Assembly (NCBI RefSeq): GCF_963675165.1
Contig: NC_087382.1
Location: forward strand, 6,372,315 to 6,436,314
Reading direction: 5' to 3'
Source of the DNA: Halichondria panicea
Lineage: Eukaryota > Porifera > Demospongiae > Suberitida > Halichondriidae
Length of the DNA stretch: 64,000 nt
The notes under the pieces: generated by a model
Databases searched by the model: none
Told to the model about the DNA's origin: nothing
Seen by the model: the letters and a program-made list of their open reading frames with translations, nothing else
Position numbers and translations under genes: made by a program
Part shown: piece by piece, positions 40,280 to 53,900 of the stretch
How positions within the stretch are numbered: position 1 is the stretch's first letter
Layout of the letters: every line of letters starts with the position of its first letter

Positions 40280-40787
40280 GATATGGACATAAATACATAT
40301 ACATCTTAAATAGAGCCCACTACACATTATCTCAAAACTTGACTCCGTTTGAGTCAGGTCTCATTCACGATTGCGTGCAATCTCATTGTTACTACTTACT
40401 TTGCCCTTCAGACATCCTTCACCTTTCTTCACACAACAGAATTTGGTAGACCAGTCAAACCTGAACTCGATAATCTCTGCTCTGACAATGCCAAGCACAT
40501 GCGCTGATCCAGAGATTAGCTGGGCGGGCCCATGTCACAACGAGCTCCACCCAGTTAATGATTACGGGCGTGGTCTGGCAACCTTTACCAACCCGCGGAC
40601 CCACATGGCTATTATCAGGTGCTGCTAGGGTACTACAAGTGTTCTATCTACAGTCTATGCATGCTGCAGTGCACTCAGTCCGACTCAGTCACTGATACCA
40701 AGGTTAAGGTGAGTCAGTCTAAAGATAAACCTTCTATAATTTATATCGTACAACTAAAGTCATTGCATTGGGAGTGCTTCATCTGCC

Positions 40788-41334
40788 TTAATTATGCACC
40801 TATCAATGCAAATCCCCACCCCCCACCCCCCCCCCTCACAGGATAGGGTGGGGATTTGTCAATAGGGGAGTTACAAAGACACTCCCCCAGGGAACACCTC
40901 TTTGTACAAATGCATGTCCATAGCACTACAAACGACTCTCCCCCCACACAGGGGATTCAACAATATTAATAAAAAGTATTAATAAAAAGAATGGTTCACA
41001 ATGTGCACTTCTATACTACCACTAGTAGACACAACCACCTTCTTCTCCATACTATTAAGCACAAACTAGGGCCTATATCCAAGAACAATGACTAGCATAT
41101 GCATATGCGTATACACACTATAGCTCTATATACCTGCTATAGTCCATGTGGCATTGGAGGTCACAAAGAAAAAGAAGAAACACATATTGTAGTATACTGA
41201 TTCTTGTATCCTTGAATATACGGATTGACAAAAGCCCTGCCCCCAAGTAGGAAGTTATTTTGCAAATGACTTACAAATCCCCACCCTCTCCCGTGAGGGG
41301 GTGGGTGGGGATTTGCATTGATAGGTGCATTAAT
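40788..41334. mobile_element. ~547-bp fold-back element, GCACCTATCAATGCAAATCC ends
   Basis: GCACCTATCAATGCAAATCC then CCACCC on the left; the exact inverse GGATTTGCATTGATAGGTGC on the right. TTAAT/ATTAA flanks the ends. The inside is non-coding. Confidence 0.85.
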
Positions 41335-41349
41335 ATTGACTGTTGGACT

Positions 41350-41690
41350 ACTTATTCGATTTAAGGCGACCCTCCAAATATGCGACACCCTCGATCTTTG
41401 GCAATTTTCTGTCCTCTAAAAGTAGCGACTACTGCATTGACAATTATTTTGTTTGTATTTTTTTATATCGTGTCCTCAATTAAAAGGTCAAACCATAGCC
41501 TCGATTCCAAACCGCTAGAATGTAATTTAAGCAGCCTGTAATCGAGTAACCTCGACCTACCTCCAATTAGATGCGACCCTCTAAATATGCGACACCAGGA
41601 CTTCAACATAATTTGTCAACTCCAAAAGAAACGACCTCTGGCTTTGTAATTATTTTTTAAAGGTTGCCTTAAATCGAATAAATACGGTAC
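41350..41690. mobile_element. Second copy of the CGATTTAAGGCGACC MITE
   Basis: ATTCGATTTAAGGCGACCCT then CCAAATATGCGACACC on the left; AGGTTGCCTTAAATCGAATA then AATACGGTA on the right. Like the copy at 39941 it carries an internal GCCTCGATTCCAAACCGC hairpin. It ends about 70 bases before the TATA box of the TRAF-like gene. Confidence 0.78.
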
Positions 41691-41756
41691 AGTATGGGCA
41701 GGTATTAATACCAGTAATACGTCTAGTTGGCCTTACTAGACCTCTGAATGTCAGTC

Positions 41757-41764
41757 TATATAAA
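41757..41764 (+). promoter_or_regulatory. TATA box of the TRAF-like gene
   Basis: TATATAAATA in GTCTATATAAATACCC lies about 80 bases before the ATG at 41837. Confidence 0.6.
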
Positions 41765-41836
41765 TACCCTCATACATCCACCAGGTTGCTAACTTTGTAC
41801 TGCTCGTGATTGTGCCAAAGAATTGGTATAAAACTG

Positions 41837-42904
41837 ATGGCTTCATTAGACGGCGGTTATGACTATGTATTTGTTTCTTGTACAACAAAGTCGTTAGAGT
41901 GCTCAATCTGCCTATTGACTGTTCGTGATCCGCATGTCAGTAGTTGCTGTGGCAACCAATTTTGTTACGTTTGTATCAACCGTATCCAACAGGACGACAA
42001 ACCTTGCCCGCTGTGCAATGAAAGTAGTTTTACAACCTTCCTACACAAAGGTGTGGCAAGAGAGATCAAGGCTATGAAAGTGTATTGCCCTGAGAAGACG
42101 CAGGGTTGCGATTGGCAGGGGGAGTTAGGACAGGTGAAACAACATCTCAACCCAGCTCCTGGGTCAGGAGAAATAGGGTGCTCCTTTGTCATTGTCGATT
42201 GCATGTTCCAATGTGGTAGACAATTTAGACGTGGTTTGATTCGAAATCATGAGGCTGAGGGGTGTTCAAAACGACCTGCAAAGACATCTTTAGTGCAGGA
42301 TGAAATGGCTTTGCTTCGTGAACACTTAAACAGTTTGGCCACTGAAAATCTTTCATTCAAAAAAGATATTAAAGTGCTTCAACAGGAGAATCGAGATATC
42401 CAAAAAAGAAATTTGGGGTTGGAAGCACAAGTTTCATCACTTATGAAACAAGTTGAAATTCATAGTCCACCTACGTCAGTGCCTCCTTTCTACTTCACTA
42501 TTGTTAATTTCGAGCATTACAAGAACATTAACTATGAAATCACTAGCCCTTCTTTTTATTCTCATCTTGGTGGTTACAAAATGTTTCTTCAGATATTTCC
42601 CAACGGTGAGGGAGCAGGATTCAACACTCACCTTTCAGTACACTTGTGCATCATGAGAGGAGAATACGATGACAAGCTTCGATGGCCACTCAAGGCAACA
42701 ATTCATTTTCATATTTATAACTGTATTTCAAGAAAATGGGTATTTCACACTTTTATCAGTTTAAAGAACGTTATACAACCCTTAGAATGCATATGCAATG
42801 CTCCAAATGGTCTTTCAAAATTCTTGGCAAATTGGCGATTAACTCAAGAAATTTTGCACTGTGATAGAATTCGTCTACGAGTAGCAAAAGTGGAGCTGCA
42901 CTAG
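41837..42904 (+). CDS. TRAF-like protein: RING, TRAF-type zinc finger, coiled coil, MATH
   Basis: A single uninterrupted exon encodes 355 residues from the ATG of MASLDGGYDYVF; there is no upstream in-frame ATG. The RING finger covers residues 22-60 (CSICLLTVRDPHV, then GNQFCYVCINRI and PCPLC). TRAF-type zinc fingers follow at about 78-150 (YCPEKTQGCDWQGELGQV). A coiled coil spans about 155-210 (EMALLREHLNSLATENLSFK). A C-terminal MATH-like domain runs from about 218 (PPFYFTIVNFEHYKN) to the end (IRLRVAKVELH). The layout is that of TRAF signalling adaptors with E3 ubiquitin-ligase activity, acting below membrane receptors. The absence of introns, among neighbours with many, suggests an origin by retroposition or membership in an intron-poor family expansion. 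The frame is intact, so it is probably functional. Confidence 0.9.
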   Translation: MASLDGGYDYVFVSCTTKSLECSICLLTVRDPHVSSCCGNQFCYVCINRIQQDDKPCPLCNESSFTTFLHKGVAREIKAMKVYCPEKTQGCDWQGELGQVKQHLNPAPGSGEIGCSFVIVDCMFQCGRQFRRGLIRNHEAEGCSKRPAKTSLVQDEMALLREHLNSLATENLSFKKDIKVLQQENRDIQKRNLGLEAQVSSLMKQVEIHSPPTSVPPFYFTIVNFEHYKNINYEITSPSFYSHLGGYKMFLQIFPNGEGAGFNTHLSVHLCIMRGEYDDKLRWPLKATIHFHIYNCISRKWVFHTFISLKNVIQPLECICNAPNGLSKFLANWRLTQEILHCDRIRLRVAKVELH

Positions 42905-43317
42905 ATTTTTGTGACTGTATAGACGTAGTTGGTCAATACAATGCCGAAATTGATGTAAGCCTGTTTTATTTGTACACATTATTTGGTATTAATCATGAGT
43001 TTTATATAGATATATTTATATATCTACTGTATACTGGACCCAAGGAATCCCAACTCCATGCATGGCTTGGTATCTGATGCTCTCAAACAAACTCAACAAG
43101 CTCTGAAACAGTTAGTTAATTATATACACGTTAATTGCTAGCTGTTGTGCTGTGATTCAAGGCACTCCCCGCAACATTAAAACGGGGGGGGGGGGGGGGT
43201 TAATAACTATACCACCTTTTTCTAATACAATGCCACAAAAATTAATTTTCCAATGGTGCACAAATAGAAAGTTAGCGATAACAGTTGTACTACGTATAAT
43301 ACTTATCAATTGCATGC
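42905..43317. other. Downstream of the TRAF-like gene
   Basis: Presumed 3' UTR and spacer with a poly-G run at 43184-43198. No further exon seen. Confidence 0.4.
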
Positions 43318-43523
43318 ACCGTATAGCGGGTAATTTTCGTAGGGCAAAATATTTGTGGTTTTCGTTGTTGAAGCTCTGACCACGAATGTTTTACCCACGA
43401 ATGAACCGACCTTGCCTATACCTTTACCTGCAGTGCAAGTGCAAGCTCCAACCATAAAAATATTACCCACAATATTGCTGAACCACGAATAGTTTGTCCT
43501 CCGAAAATTACCCGCTATACGGT
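43318..43523. mobile_element. MITE of the CGTATAGCGGGTAATTTTCG family
   Basis: ACCGTATAGCGGGTAATTTT on the left, AAAATTACCCGCTATACGGT on the right, with inner GGCAAAATATTTGTGG and ATATTACCCAC. About 206 bases. Confidence 0.9.
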
Positions 43524-43870
43524 ATTTCGATTTCAGGCCTCATTATAATTTCTCTTCTAATTACCTAAGTGCAGCAAAAAAATAATTACATTGCGCTCAA
43601 CTATATGTATTTTAGACTTGGCGCTTCATTAATAGGGTGGCGCTGTAATTAGAAGAATTAAGACGGTATAGTCATACTTTAAGTCTATTTGCAATGCTAT
43701 TGTTATAATAATTATGTACTTACTAGGGATCAGTGTCAGTTGACAAACAGATATAAATTGTTATACGACATTCTTTAAGTTGCAACGGGTAAATAATTAG
43801 GAGGGACTCGTAAGACAAGAGGAGGGTGTATATAACTCAAACATTTTCAGCACTCAAGCGCAACTCTTGG

Positions 43871-44216
43871 TAGGGGTTGGTAGATTATGCTAGCATAATT
43901 TCGAGCATAATAGGTACATTTTTTGGGTGAGAATTATGCTGGCATAATAGGCACATTTATAACAATTATGAGAATAATAGGCAGGTTTCACAGAAATACA
44001 GGTCAGTATGAGTCACAGTATAAACATTTGGAAGTATTGGTAGTTAATTATCTCCTTGAAATTCTATTATAGTGTTATTATAGATAGAGTCATGTGGCAA
44101 TTATTTATAGTTTTATGTTACTTGAAAAGAATAATAGGCAATTTGATAGGCTGTTTACTTGAGCATAAAAGAATAGCATAATATGTAATATCTCGAGCAT
44201 AATCTACCAAACCCTA
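43871..44216. mobile_element. 346-bp hAT-like MITE with 8-bp target-site duplication
   Basis: Ends TAGGGGTTGGTAGATTATGC and its near inverse (GCATAATCTACCAAACCCTA). Flanked by ACTCTTGG on both sides (43863-43870 and 44217-44224), an exact 8-bp duplication. TAGGG-type ends with 8-bp duplications are characteristic of hAT elements. The interior is AT-rich with repeated GCATAATAGG and GAATAATAGG words and no coding content. Confidence 0.88.
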
Positions 44217-44224
44217 ACTCTTGG

Positions 44225-44938
44225 CCTCCCCAATTTTTTAGATGTTCCTACTCCACTATAGACGCCCCCCCCCCCCCTTATATGTAAGAAATTTGATACT
44301 GAAGTTTTGGGACTTTGCCTTGCGCCATAACTTTGCGTGGACTTGTTCCCAAGCCAAATTAAGAAAAATCGGCCTGATGCAAGTTGTTTTAATGTGTGCA
44401 ACTGCTTATAGGGTGGACGCAGTACAGGGCACCCGTTTATGGTCAAATCCCCCATGTTACTCCCCCAGGAGAGACGATTTAAGTACATGCAATCACCTAA
44501 AGCATTGTTTTGTAAAATGATCGAGGTACTATATCATAGTTTTGCAAATTGCATGGTGTTGCCCAGTGCCCTCGTGAATGTTATTAGCTCTGCAACAGAC
44601 AACAAAGAACCATTAAATTTTGCCAAGGCATTCAAAGCATGTAAAGAAATTTTGAGATATGTTTATGAATATAATTGAACTTGAAGAGGTGAATATAGCT
44701 AACTGCATTCATGGCACCAGCGGATAAACAATAGCCAGAAAAGTGTCTAGCTATATAGCTATAGCCATAGATTTTTTGTAACAGAGTAGCATTTGTACAA
44801 GATGCAAGACTGTTTAATTTAGATCTGACATAGACCAGTTTAATACCCCTCTACCATAAATTCTACCTGTGACCTGCTGGAACATCGCTCTTGTAGCTGC
44901 AGCGCTATTATATAGTCATTTACACCATACTGTACAAA
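44225..44938. other. Region upstream of the giant receptor gene
   Basis: An open frame at 44439-44678 shows no recognisable domain and is not called. The promoter of the receptor gene should lie in the last few hundred bases, but no clear TATA box was found. Confidence 0.4.
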
Positions 44939-47900
44939 ATGGCCATGGGTTTATACAAGATCGCTTTTATTGCTTTTGTTTTATCCCTACTGTCACCTGA
45001 ACTGCAAATTGTGAATGCCCAAGGTACGTACATGTAGCTCTACTTAATGAGTTTGCATTATCTAGTCAGTTTATTTGCTGCTTTCTATTGTACACTTGTC
45101 TAACAAACACCTATTAACATTTTGTTTTTACTACAGACTATCTAGCTTTTGCGAATCGTCAATTTATCCATCGATTGGAACTGGGCACCTACAGTTTGAG
45201 CACTCTCTACACTGACAATAGTGGGAACTTTATCGCTTTTGACTACGACTACAGGTATTATAGTATGAGCTGAGATTTATTTAACTCTCATTAAAGTTGT
45301 CTATTGCTTGCTTCGTAATTAATTTTTAATCATATCTTTGGGTTACAAATCTACATTGTATGTGAGTTGTGCTTATGTCTCTATCTCTAAAGGCGTAATC
45401 TCCAGTATTGGACGGATGTTACCTCTGGTCCGACTGGTAGTATCTACAAGACCAACCTGGACGGTGGAGGATTCACTACTGTTATCAGTGTATCGCTAGA
45501 TGTACCAGGTACATTTAATTTTGCTATACATGCGTGTAAAGGTGTGAGAGTAGTTTCGTGGAGCTAATGTTTTGAAAAGTGTCTTTGTGAAGTACAGCTA
45601 CATTTTTTGTACATTGTCTGATTCCAGTGATTGCGCGTGCAGGCCTGCTTTTTACCAACTATATATTCTGCTGTATTAAATTTTAAGCAGTTACGATAAA
45701 GGCTGCATACAGATTCTCATACTACATTTGTTGCAGATGGTTTGGCAATTGACTGGCTGACAAACAAGCTGTACTGGTCTGAGGCCACCCCAGAAACCAT
45801 CTCAGTGCTTGATCTGGACAGTGGACACCGTCTCACACTCTTCACTCTGCCAGAGTCCAGTATACCTAGAGGGATAGCACTAGATCCAGCTAATGGGTGA
45901 GCAATGAGAACCAAATGAGAAGAGATGAAGGGCTGCATGATTGCTAGCTCCAATTATAAGCATAGGTGAAGTTTGGAATGGTCAAGCTACCCTAATTCCA
46001 AGATAGTTGACTATGGCTAAGGGACAATTAAGCTCGAACCACATTCAATTGCTCGCGTCGTACAGGGCAGGCCACCTAGCAACTACATTGTATCTTCACA
46101 CCTTAATTATTGCCTATAGAACTTGCATGATCTGGAGGAACCTTATACCATATATCACAGATTAGGTTTCGAATATGCGAGGTTAGTTTGATTGCTGGCA
46201 TGCCGTGACACTGCATTTTTTTTATTGCGAATTGCATGCACATGCTCACTCTTTGCTTTTCTTTCTTTTTGCGAATACTCGCACCGAAAGAACGTCGCAT
46301 TCGAAACCCAATATACATACAATAAATTGTTTGTGGTGACTATGATTTACCTGCAAACATTAACATAAAATGATGCGTTTCATTGTTGACAGCTACATGT
46401 TCTGGACTGATTGGGGTAGTCCTGGTAAAGTGGAGAGGGCGTACATGGATGGTACCGGTAGGATCACTATTGCAGACACTAATCTGGTGTGGCCCAATGA
46501 CATCACCATTGACTATGAGGTACGTAATTTAAGTAATGTTGGTCTCCTTGTCACATCAAACTCCTCCTAAAATTATACATGTATAACAGGTTTGTGGATT
46601 GGCTCGTTCTATAGTACGTAGTTGTCACTTGATTGACAGCTATCCTGCATACGTAGTTACACAAGTATTTAATAGTCAATGCATAATTATTTATACCCCC
46701 CACTGATTTTACAGCATGCAGTATATAGTCATGAATTTAGGATACATAACTATTGCATGTGTTTTCATGCTCATGCAAATTGAGTTTAATCATGATTCAT
46801 GACTTGCATACCGCAGTCCCAGACCCTCTACTGGGTTGATGCTAGTCTTGATAAAGTTGAGAGTGCTGGATATGATGGATCCAATAGACAGCTGCTGGTA
46901 TCTAGTGGACCGGGTGTGTATCATCCCTTCTCAATCACCTTCTATGATGGGACACTCTACTGGACAGACTGGCAGGTACATGTATATAGTAGCTTCATCA
47001 GTTGTCCATTTTTGTGTGTGCATGTGCAGTAGAGGTAAAGACTTCCCTGCATGATACATGTATTGAGAAAACCAGTCCATCAGGTACCAGCGCTAGTCTA
47101 TTTGCACCCAAGTTTGGCACTGTCTCAAATGGTGTGCATGCATGATTGGTAGTGCAGCAATGAAAGTACCCATTGGTTGCACTGAAATGCGCTGAGCACA
47201 CTAAAATGTCGCATATACATGTAACACGCTTTTCAAAAAAGTGTGCTATACGCAACATTTTAATGTGCTCAGCACACTTCATTTTTTACAGTGTGGTACA
47301 CATGAATTGAACCTTTGCTTTAACTGTGTTTGTTTATTTACAGGATTTGGTCGTCACAGCAAATTCTCTTGAGTCCAACACGCTCAGCATTGTATTCAGT
47401 GGACTCAGTACACAACCAACGGGCATCGAGGCGATCTCTGCTAGTAGGCAGGAAATCGGTAAGACTAGTTCGTGCTATATAATAATTATAATATATACAT
47501 CTTCCTTTCCGGACTATACAAGCCAACAGTACGTATTGTTTTTCAGTCTAAATTTTTTCGCTCTTTAATTATCTTATGAAATCATTGATGAAGTTGTTGG
47601 TGCTAACAATTTGTTCACAAACAGTTTCTACTCCATGTGACACTGCCAATGGTAACTGTGAGCAGCTGTGCCTGCTCGGTGCTGGTAGGACAGCCACGTG
47701 CGCGTGTGTGGAGGAATACACCCTAGCCAGTGATGGAAGGACCTGCGAGACTCCAGGTAAATGCAGCGCAACTATCATTACCGATATACGATAATTATAT
47801 ACGCATGCACGTTAGTTTAATGCAGCCTCTTACAGAATGATGTTTTCATTCTATTCCATGCATCGAATGAACAAAATGTTCATCAACTCATAATATTTTC

Positions 47901-50900
47901 GTTCACCCCTATAGCCTATTTGGGATTTGCTAATCGCTATTTCATTCATCGACTGGATCTCAGCACTTTCAGCCTGCAAACGCTCGTCACTGGTTTGAAT
48001 AACAACTACATTGCCTTTGACTATGACTACAGGTACGAGCCAGTGTTAGTATAATTACGTACCCGTGTATGGCTTTAATTTGATATCTTCCTTCTCTGGT
48101 ATTTTGAATGCTACATGATGATAAACTTTTTATCTTGTTCGTAGGCGTAAGTACCAGTACTGGACTGAAACCTACTCCACACCCATAAGTAGTATTTATA
48201 GGAGCAATCTACAAGGAGAAGATGTTCATCTTATCATTAGCGGCTCACTAGATGTGCCAGGTACAATTATAGGAGAGAAATCGGTTACCAATAATATTTT
48301 ATTCTCCCAACATCGATCATGAATATCACGGTGTACCAAATGGTGTTGAACTAAAAAAATTTTTGTGCTGACAGTTTGAGATTTGAGTCATACGTATAAG
48401 TATCGCTGGCTCTTATTGATCGTTAATTGTTAGTTACTTCCCTGCAGATGGTTTGGCGATTGACTGGCTGACAAACAAGCTGTACTGGACTGAGGCCACC
48501 CCAGAAACCATCTCAGTGCTTGATCTGGACAGTGGACATCGTCTCATACTCTTCAATCTGCCGGAGTCCAGTATACCTAGAGGAATAGCACTCGACCCAG
48601 CTAATGGGTGAGTCCCAAACCTAGTATTTACGTATTTTATGGTTGCCTATATAATTATGTCCATCTAGTACATAACTGTTGGTATATTATACCGTGCTGT
48701 GTTGTGTTGCTCTATACTGCTTAAACATAAGTATGTACACGTATATGAATAGTCTACATGAGCAAATTTGCACTTTACACAAAACACAGACTTTAGCATG
48801 ACACATTATAAACTTGCACGTAAACGTTTCATAGAATACAACGTGCGTCACTATTGAACCAATGCAGCTATATGTTCTGGACTGATTGGGGTAGTCCTGG
48901 TAAAGTGGAGAGGGCGTACATGGATGGTACTGGTAGGATCACTATTGCAGACACTAATCTGGTGTGGCCCAATGACATCACCATTGACTATGAGGTTTGT
49001 TCAACTTTCAACATCCAAGTACATACTTCTTTCCTGTTGTTTGCCTTCTGTGCTAGCTACTGTGCTTACAATTGTGAACTTGAAAACAGTTTAATTTAGA
49101 CTGAAGTATCGGTATGAAGGCTGTCTATATACTAACTGTTTACTTAACAGTCCCAGACCCTCTACTGGATTGATGCTAATCTTGACAACGTTGAGAGTGC
49201 TGGATACGATGGATCTAATAGACAACTCCTGGTGTCCTCTGGTGTGTTCCACCCGTTCTCAATCACCTTTTTCGATGGCACCCTCTACTGGACAGACTGG
49301 CAGGTGAGAACAAAGCCAGAGCATGTCCTGTAGAGCAGCTTAGATTTATTGTTAACTTGCTGAGGATAAGCATTCATCGAGATCGTAGTTTTAAAATTAG
49401 TTGTAAGCTGTAGTAGCTTTAAAGTGTGTGCATCTAAACTTCGATCCTTGATCAAGGCTTTTGTTGTGATGTTCACGTTAACAGGTGGATGCTGTGTATG
49501 CCATGGCTGTGGGGACCAACATACCTAGTATTGTCTTCAGTGGACTCACTACAGAACCAATGGGCATTGAGGCAATATCTCCAAACAGACAAGAAATTGG
49601 TGAACAAGATAATTATGTATTATTATGATTGTATATGTAGTACCAAGAGTGCATGAATATTATGTGTTAACACAGAATAATACGATACCTTAAGAACTAC
49701 GTGTATAATATACCATACCGTATAGCGGCTAATTTTCGTGGGGCAAAATATTCGTGGTTTTCGTGGTTGGAGGTCTGACTACGAATATTTTACCCACGAA
49801 TGAAGCGACCTTGCCTACCTTTACCTGTAGTGCAAGCTAAGCAACCACGAAAATATTACCCACGAAATGTCTCAATATTGCTGAACCACAAATATTTTGT
49901 CCCCCGAAAATTACCCGCTATACGGTAGGACTCACAAAGCACATTAGGAGTGTATTACAATATTCCTGACAATTAGGAGCATGCATAATTAATGTTTTAT
50001 CTATTTTCTCATATAGTTTCTACTCCATGTGATACTGCTAATGGTAACTGTGAGCAGCTGTGCCTGCTTGGCGCTGGTAGGACAGCCACGTGTGCGTGTG
50101 TGAATGGATACACTCTAACCAGCAATGGAAGGACCTGTACTGCAGTTCAAGGTACACAATAATGATTGATAATGAATCGGGTGCTGATGCGCAAGTCTTG
50201 ACAGATTGGAGTAGCCTTCAGAGTAAGCAAAAAACAAGTCGTAACTCGAACAAAGCTTTGGTTTGCAAATCCATGAATCTATAACACGAGGAAAAACTGG
50301 CTAGAAGCTATTGCTGGCGCCTACATGTACATTGCACCGGTAGTACACACACTGACGCCTACATTGCACCGGTAGTACACATACACAAACACACTACTGT
50401 ATACTTCGCCTGAGCATGCGCACCGAGGCATGGCTAAAATCAGAATGAATGAATTGACCACTGACAAGTATGTGTGTGTTGTGAATCAGTAGCGTATGTA
50501 CATGTTATTACATGTAGCTGTGAGCTTGTGACTCGTACTTATTACATTTACAGATTATCTTGTGTTTGCAAATCGTCAATTCATCCAACGTTTGGAACTG
50601 GGCACCTACAGTTTGAGAACTCTCTACACTGACGTTACCAGAAACTTTATCGCATTTGACTATGACTACAGGTAAGTACTCTGCAGTTGGACATGCATGC
50701 AGTAATTATTCAGGATGTTATGTCATCGGATTTGCATCATTGTGTCATGTACAGTTGCTTCTTAATTATAGCCAATTTAATGCACTTTACTCTGACTTTG
50801 ACCCCCTTTTGCAACATTAATTAGGCGTGATTTCCTGTATTGGACTGATGTAGGCTCTGGGAGTATTTTCAAGAGCAATCTAGAGGGAGGGAGAGTGACC

Positions 50901-53900
50901 TCAGTCATAAGTGGATCTCTGCAAGTGCCAGGTACAGTCGTCATTACCAAAGTGTGCATGTCCATCTATTTATGACATAATGTTCTTCATTATACTGTAA
51001 AAGGGAAGTATAAGAAATATATATATATATATCGGCTCACTTTCTGTACAACTCCATGCAACTAACTGATTTTTGATTGAACACTCTATAATTATACCCC
51101 TCTCGTAAAAGATGGTTTGGCGATTGACTGGATCACAAACAAGCTGTACTGGACTGAGGCCACCCCAGACACTATCTCAGTGCTTGATCTGGACAGTGGA
51201 CATCGCCTCACACTCTTCACTCTGTCATCATCTAGTGTACCTAGAGGGATAGCACTCGACCCAGCTAATGGGTGAGCAAGGACACATATACACATATATA
51301 ATGTCGATCCCTGTGGTACATGTACAATGTACGTATAATTATGCATATTTCACGAACTACACGGATTCATTACACCTGATATTCAATACCCCCTTAACCT
51401 TTAATCATGGGCCTATATTGATTAAGGACGTTGCAGGATTGAATTCCAATCTGTCTATGCTTATGTTGCAATAGCGAATACATTGTATGTTGTGACTATT
51501 CTTATAATGTATTCATGAGTCGGTGTCCCATATGGATATAGCTTACATTTATACCGTGTACCTAGGGAAATTTCTGATCTTTGGTCATCAATTCCAGCAT
51601 TAAAATGTGCTCATGTCCACAACGTAATACATTGTTGTGCACAACTGTTCTTTGGCCGTCTTATGAAATAAGTCAGCTACATGTATCCGACTTTGTGACT
51701 TTTCAATGGGAACTTCGGTTCTATAATGATCAATCGTTATAAACAGCCTATAGCACCAAAGCCAGCTGTATACACTGTGGTAAATCCATATTTTAGCAAT
51801 GCATTCCCTGTTTCTCAGCTGTCATATTTGTATGTACGTATTCATGCAGCTATATGTTCTGGACTGATTGGGGTAGTCCTGGTAAAGTGGAGAGGGCGTA
51901 CATGGATGGTACCGGTAGGACCACTATTGCAGACACTAATCTGGTGTGGCCCAATGACATCACCATTGACTATGAGGTACTGGAAAGAGATTAATGCACG
52001 TACTAAGATAACTACATTGTTCTTTGGTGGCAGTCCCAGACCCTCTACTGGCTTGATGCTAGTCTTGATAAAGTTGAGAGTGCTGGATACGACGGATCCA
52101 ATAGACAGCTGCTGATATCCTCTGGTGTACTTCACCCGTTCTCAATCACCTTCCACGAGAATGCTCTCTATTGGACTGACTGGCAGGTGAGGGGCAGGAG
52201 TTGCAATCATCGTACTGTTTACTTTTAAATTAGGGTCATAGCCTATTATATACAGGAGCATGCAGATACATAATACACTTACATGTTAATACTGAATGAA
52301 ATGTCTGATGAAGAACACACTTGCTATGATATGTTAATGTGTTTCTAGTCTGATGCAGTGTATATGAAGACCACTGACTCCAGTACTGCAAGTATTGTGT
52401 ACAATCGCCTTGGCACGGAGCCAATGGGGATTGAGGCTGTCTCCACAAGTAGACAAAGACTCGGTGAGTGGAGCCCTCGCTTCAAATAGTCTATACATAC
52501 ATGATTCCAGTCTCTGGTACATTAAAGTTTGCTTTAGTTCCGTAAGGTTAATGTAAACACTGTCCAATATTAAAGTCTCCCTATCTATGAATGAAATGTA
52601 CCTGTACCTGCACGGATGAATGGTAAAACACATCACCTAGTACTTCAGTAGGGACGTAGTCAGGAGACGTGGTCATCTGTGAAAGACAATTTCATTCACT
52701 TAATAACCTGAGGTATTCTCTTATATACTAGTTTCGAATCCATGTGACGCTGCCAATGGTAACTGTGATCAGCTGTGTCTGCTTAGTGCTGGTAGGGCAG
52801 CCTCCTGCCGCTGTGTGGAGGGATACACTCTGGATAGTAATGGAAGAACTTGCAGTAAGCCATCTAGCTCATACTGTACATGTATATACTGAATGGATAT
52901 CTAGTACTTTTATTGCAATGTACGTAGTCAATTTTACTCTATCGATCATGCAACGTGTAGCCGACAGATTACAATTATTCCACAGATGTTATCACTACCG
53001 TGACACCTCCTTCCCCTACAACTCCAATTCAATATGGTACTAGTTAAACGGATAATTTTCTTTACTGTGTATAGTATACGTATAGATTGCTTGTGAACGG
53101 TTTTCAAGCTCACAAGGGTGATTGTTGTTGTTGCTGTGGAATGTGATCCACCTACATAAACCTACTGTACGTATTTTACAGGCTCATGCCGCAATGCTGG
53201 GTTCACTGACTGCTGTCTAGGGGGAGACTGCCAGGGCTTGCCCAGAAGCTGTTTCTGTGACATCTCCTGTGTCATCCTACAGGACTGCTGTGAAGACTTC
53301 TTCCTCATCTGCACAGGTGAGTAAGGAGTACTTCAGTCGCCGCATTTTTTTCTAAACCAATAATTATTTGTGTGCCTGTATAAGATCAGATCAGATCAGT
53401 ATAATAATAATTTATTATAACATCACTGTTAAATGCATGGTATACAGTAGCTATATTGCCTGCATGGTCTGTATGTAGGGACAACTCTGCATGGCTAGAA
53501 TGCAGATTCAGTATGTCAGTGTTCCCTACTTGTTTTATACATAGCATACACCTGCTCTTCGCTGCTTTCTATTCCCAATGGAGCCATCACTTATAGCCAG
53601 GAGAGCACGTCCAATCGCTATGATATTGGAACTACTGCCACCTACTCTTGTAGTGGTAGGTTTTACTTGAGTGGGGGCTCCACTAGGAGCTGTACTAGGT
53701 CTGGAACAATGGGCATTTGGGATGGATCAGCATCTCAATGTTTAGGTTAGTTATTAATAATTATTGTCAAGAAATTTTTAGATACCATGTTGACAATGAT
53801 ACGTACCTCACTTCGCGGAAATTGTGGCTTTAGTCAAGATCGAATTAATTGATTCGAAGACCATAGATCTGCATGTGTAATTTTTGCTTTCACTCGATTA

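Larger units (their letters stand above)
45137..47756 (+). other. Receptor cassette 1: YWTD propeller plus EGF
   Basis: Exons 45137-45254, 45393-45508, 45737-45896, 46393-46519, 46817-46975, 47344-47458 and 47625-47756. Blade signatures: LQYWTDVTSG, DWLTNKLYWSEA, YMFWTDWGSPGKVERAYMDG, QTLYWVDASLDKVESAGYDG and GTLYWTDWQ. The EGF-like exon has six cysteines in an LRP pattern (PCDTANGNCEQLCLL, then CACVEEYTL and GRTC). Confidence 0.88.

Noticed and set aside
40371-40628. 85-residue plus-strand frame between two MITEs
   Set aside because: No recognisable motif and no splice context; likely chance.
41810-41836. Upstream extension of the TRAF-like frame (nine extra residues)
   Set aside because: The extension begins at a TTG, not an ATG. 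The first in-frame ATG is at 41837 and fits the distance from the TATA box.
44439-44678. 79-residue plus-strand frame before the receptor gene
   Set aside because: No domain, no clear splice sites or promoter, and adjacent to repeat DNA.
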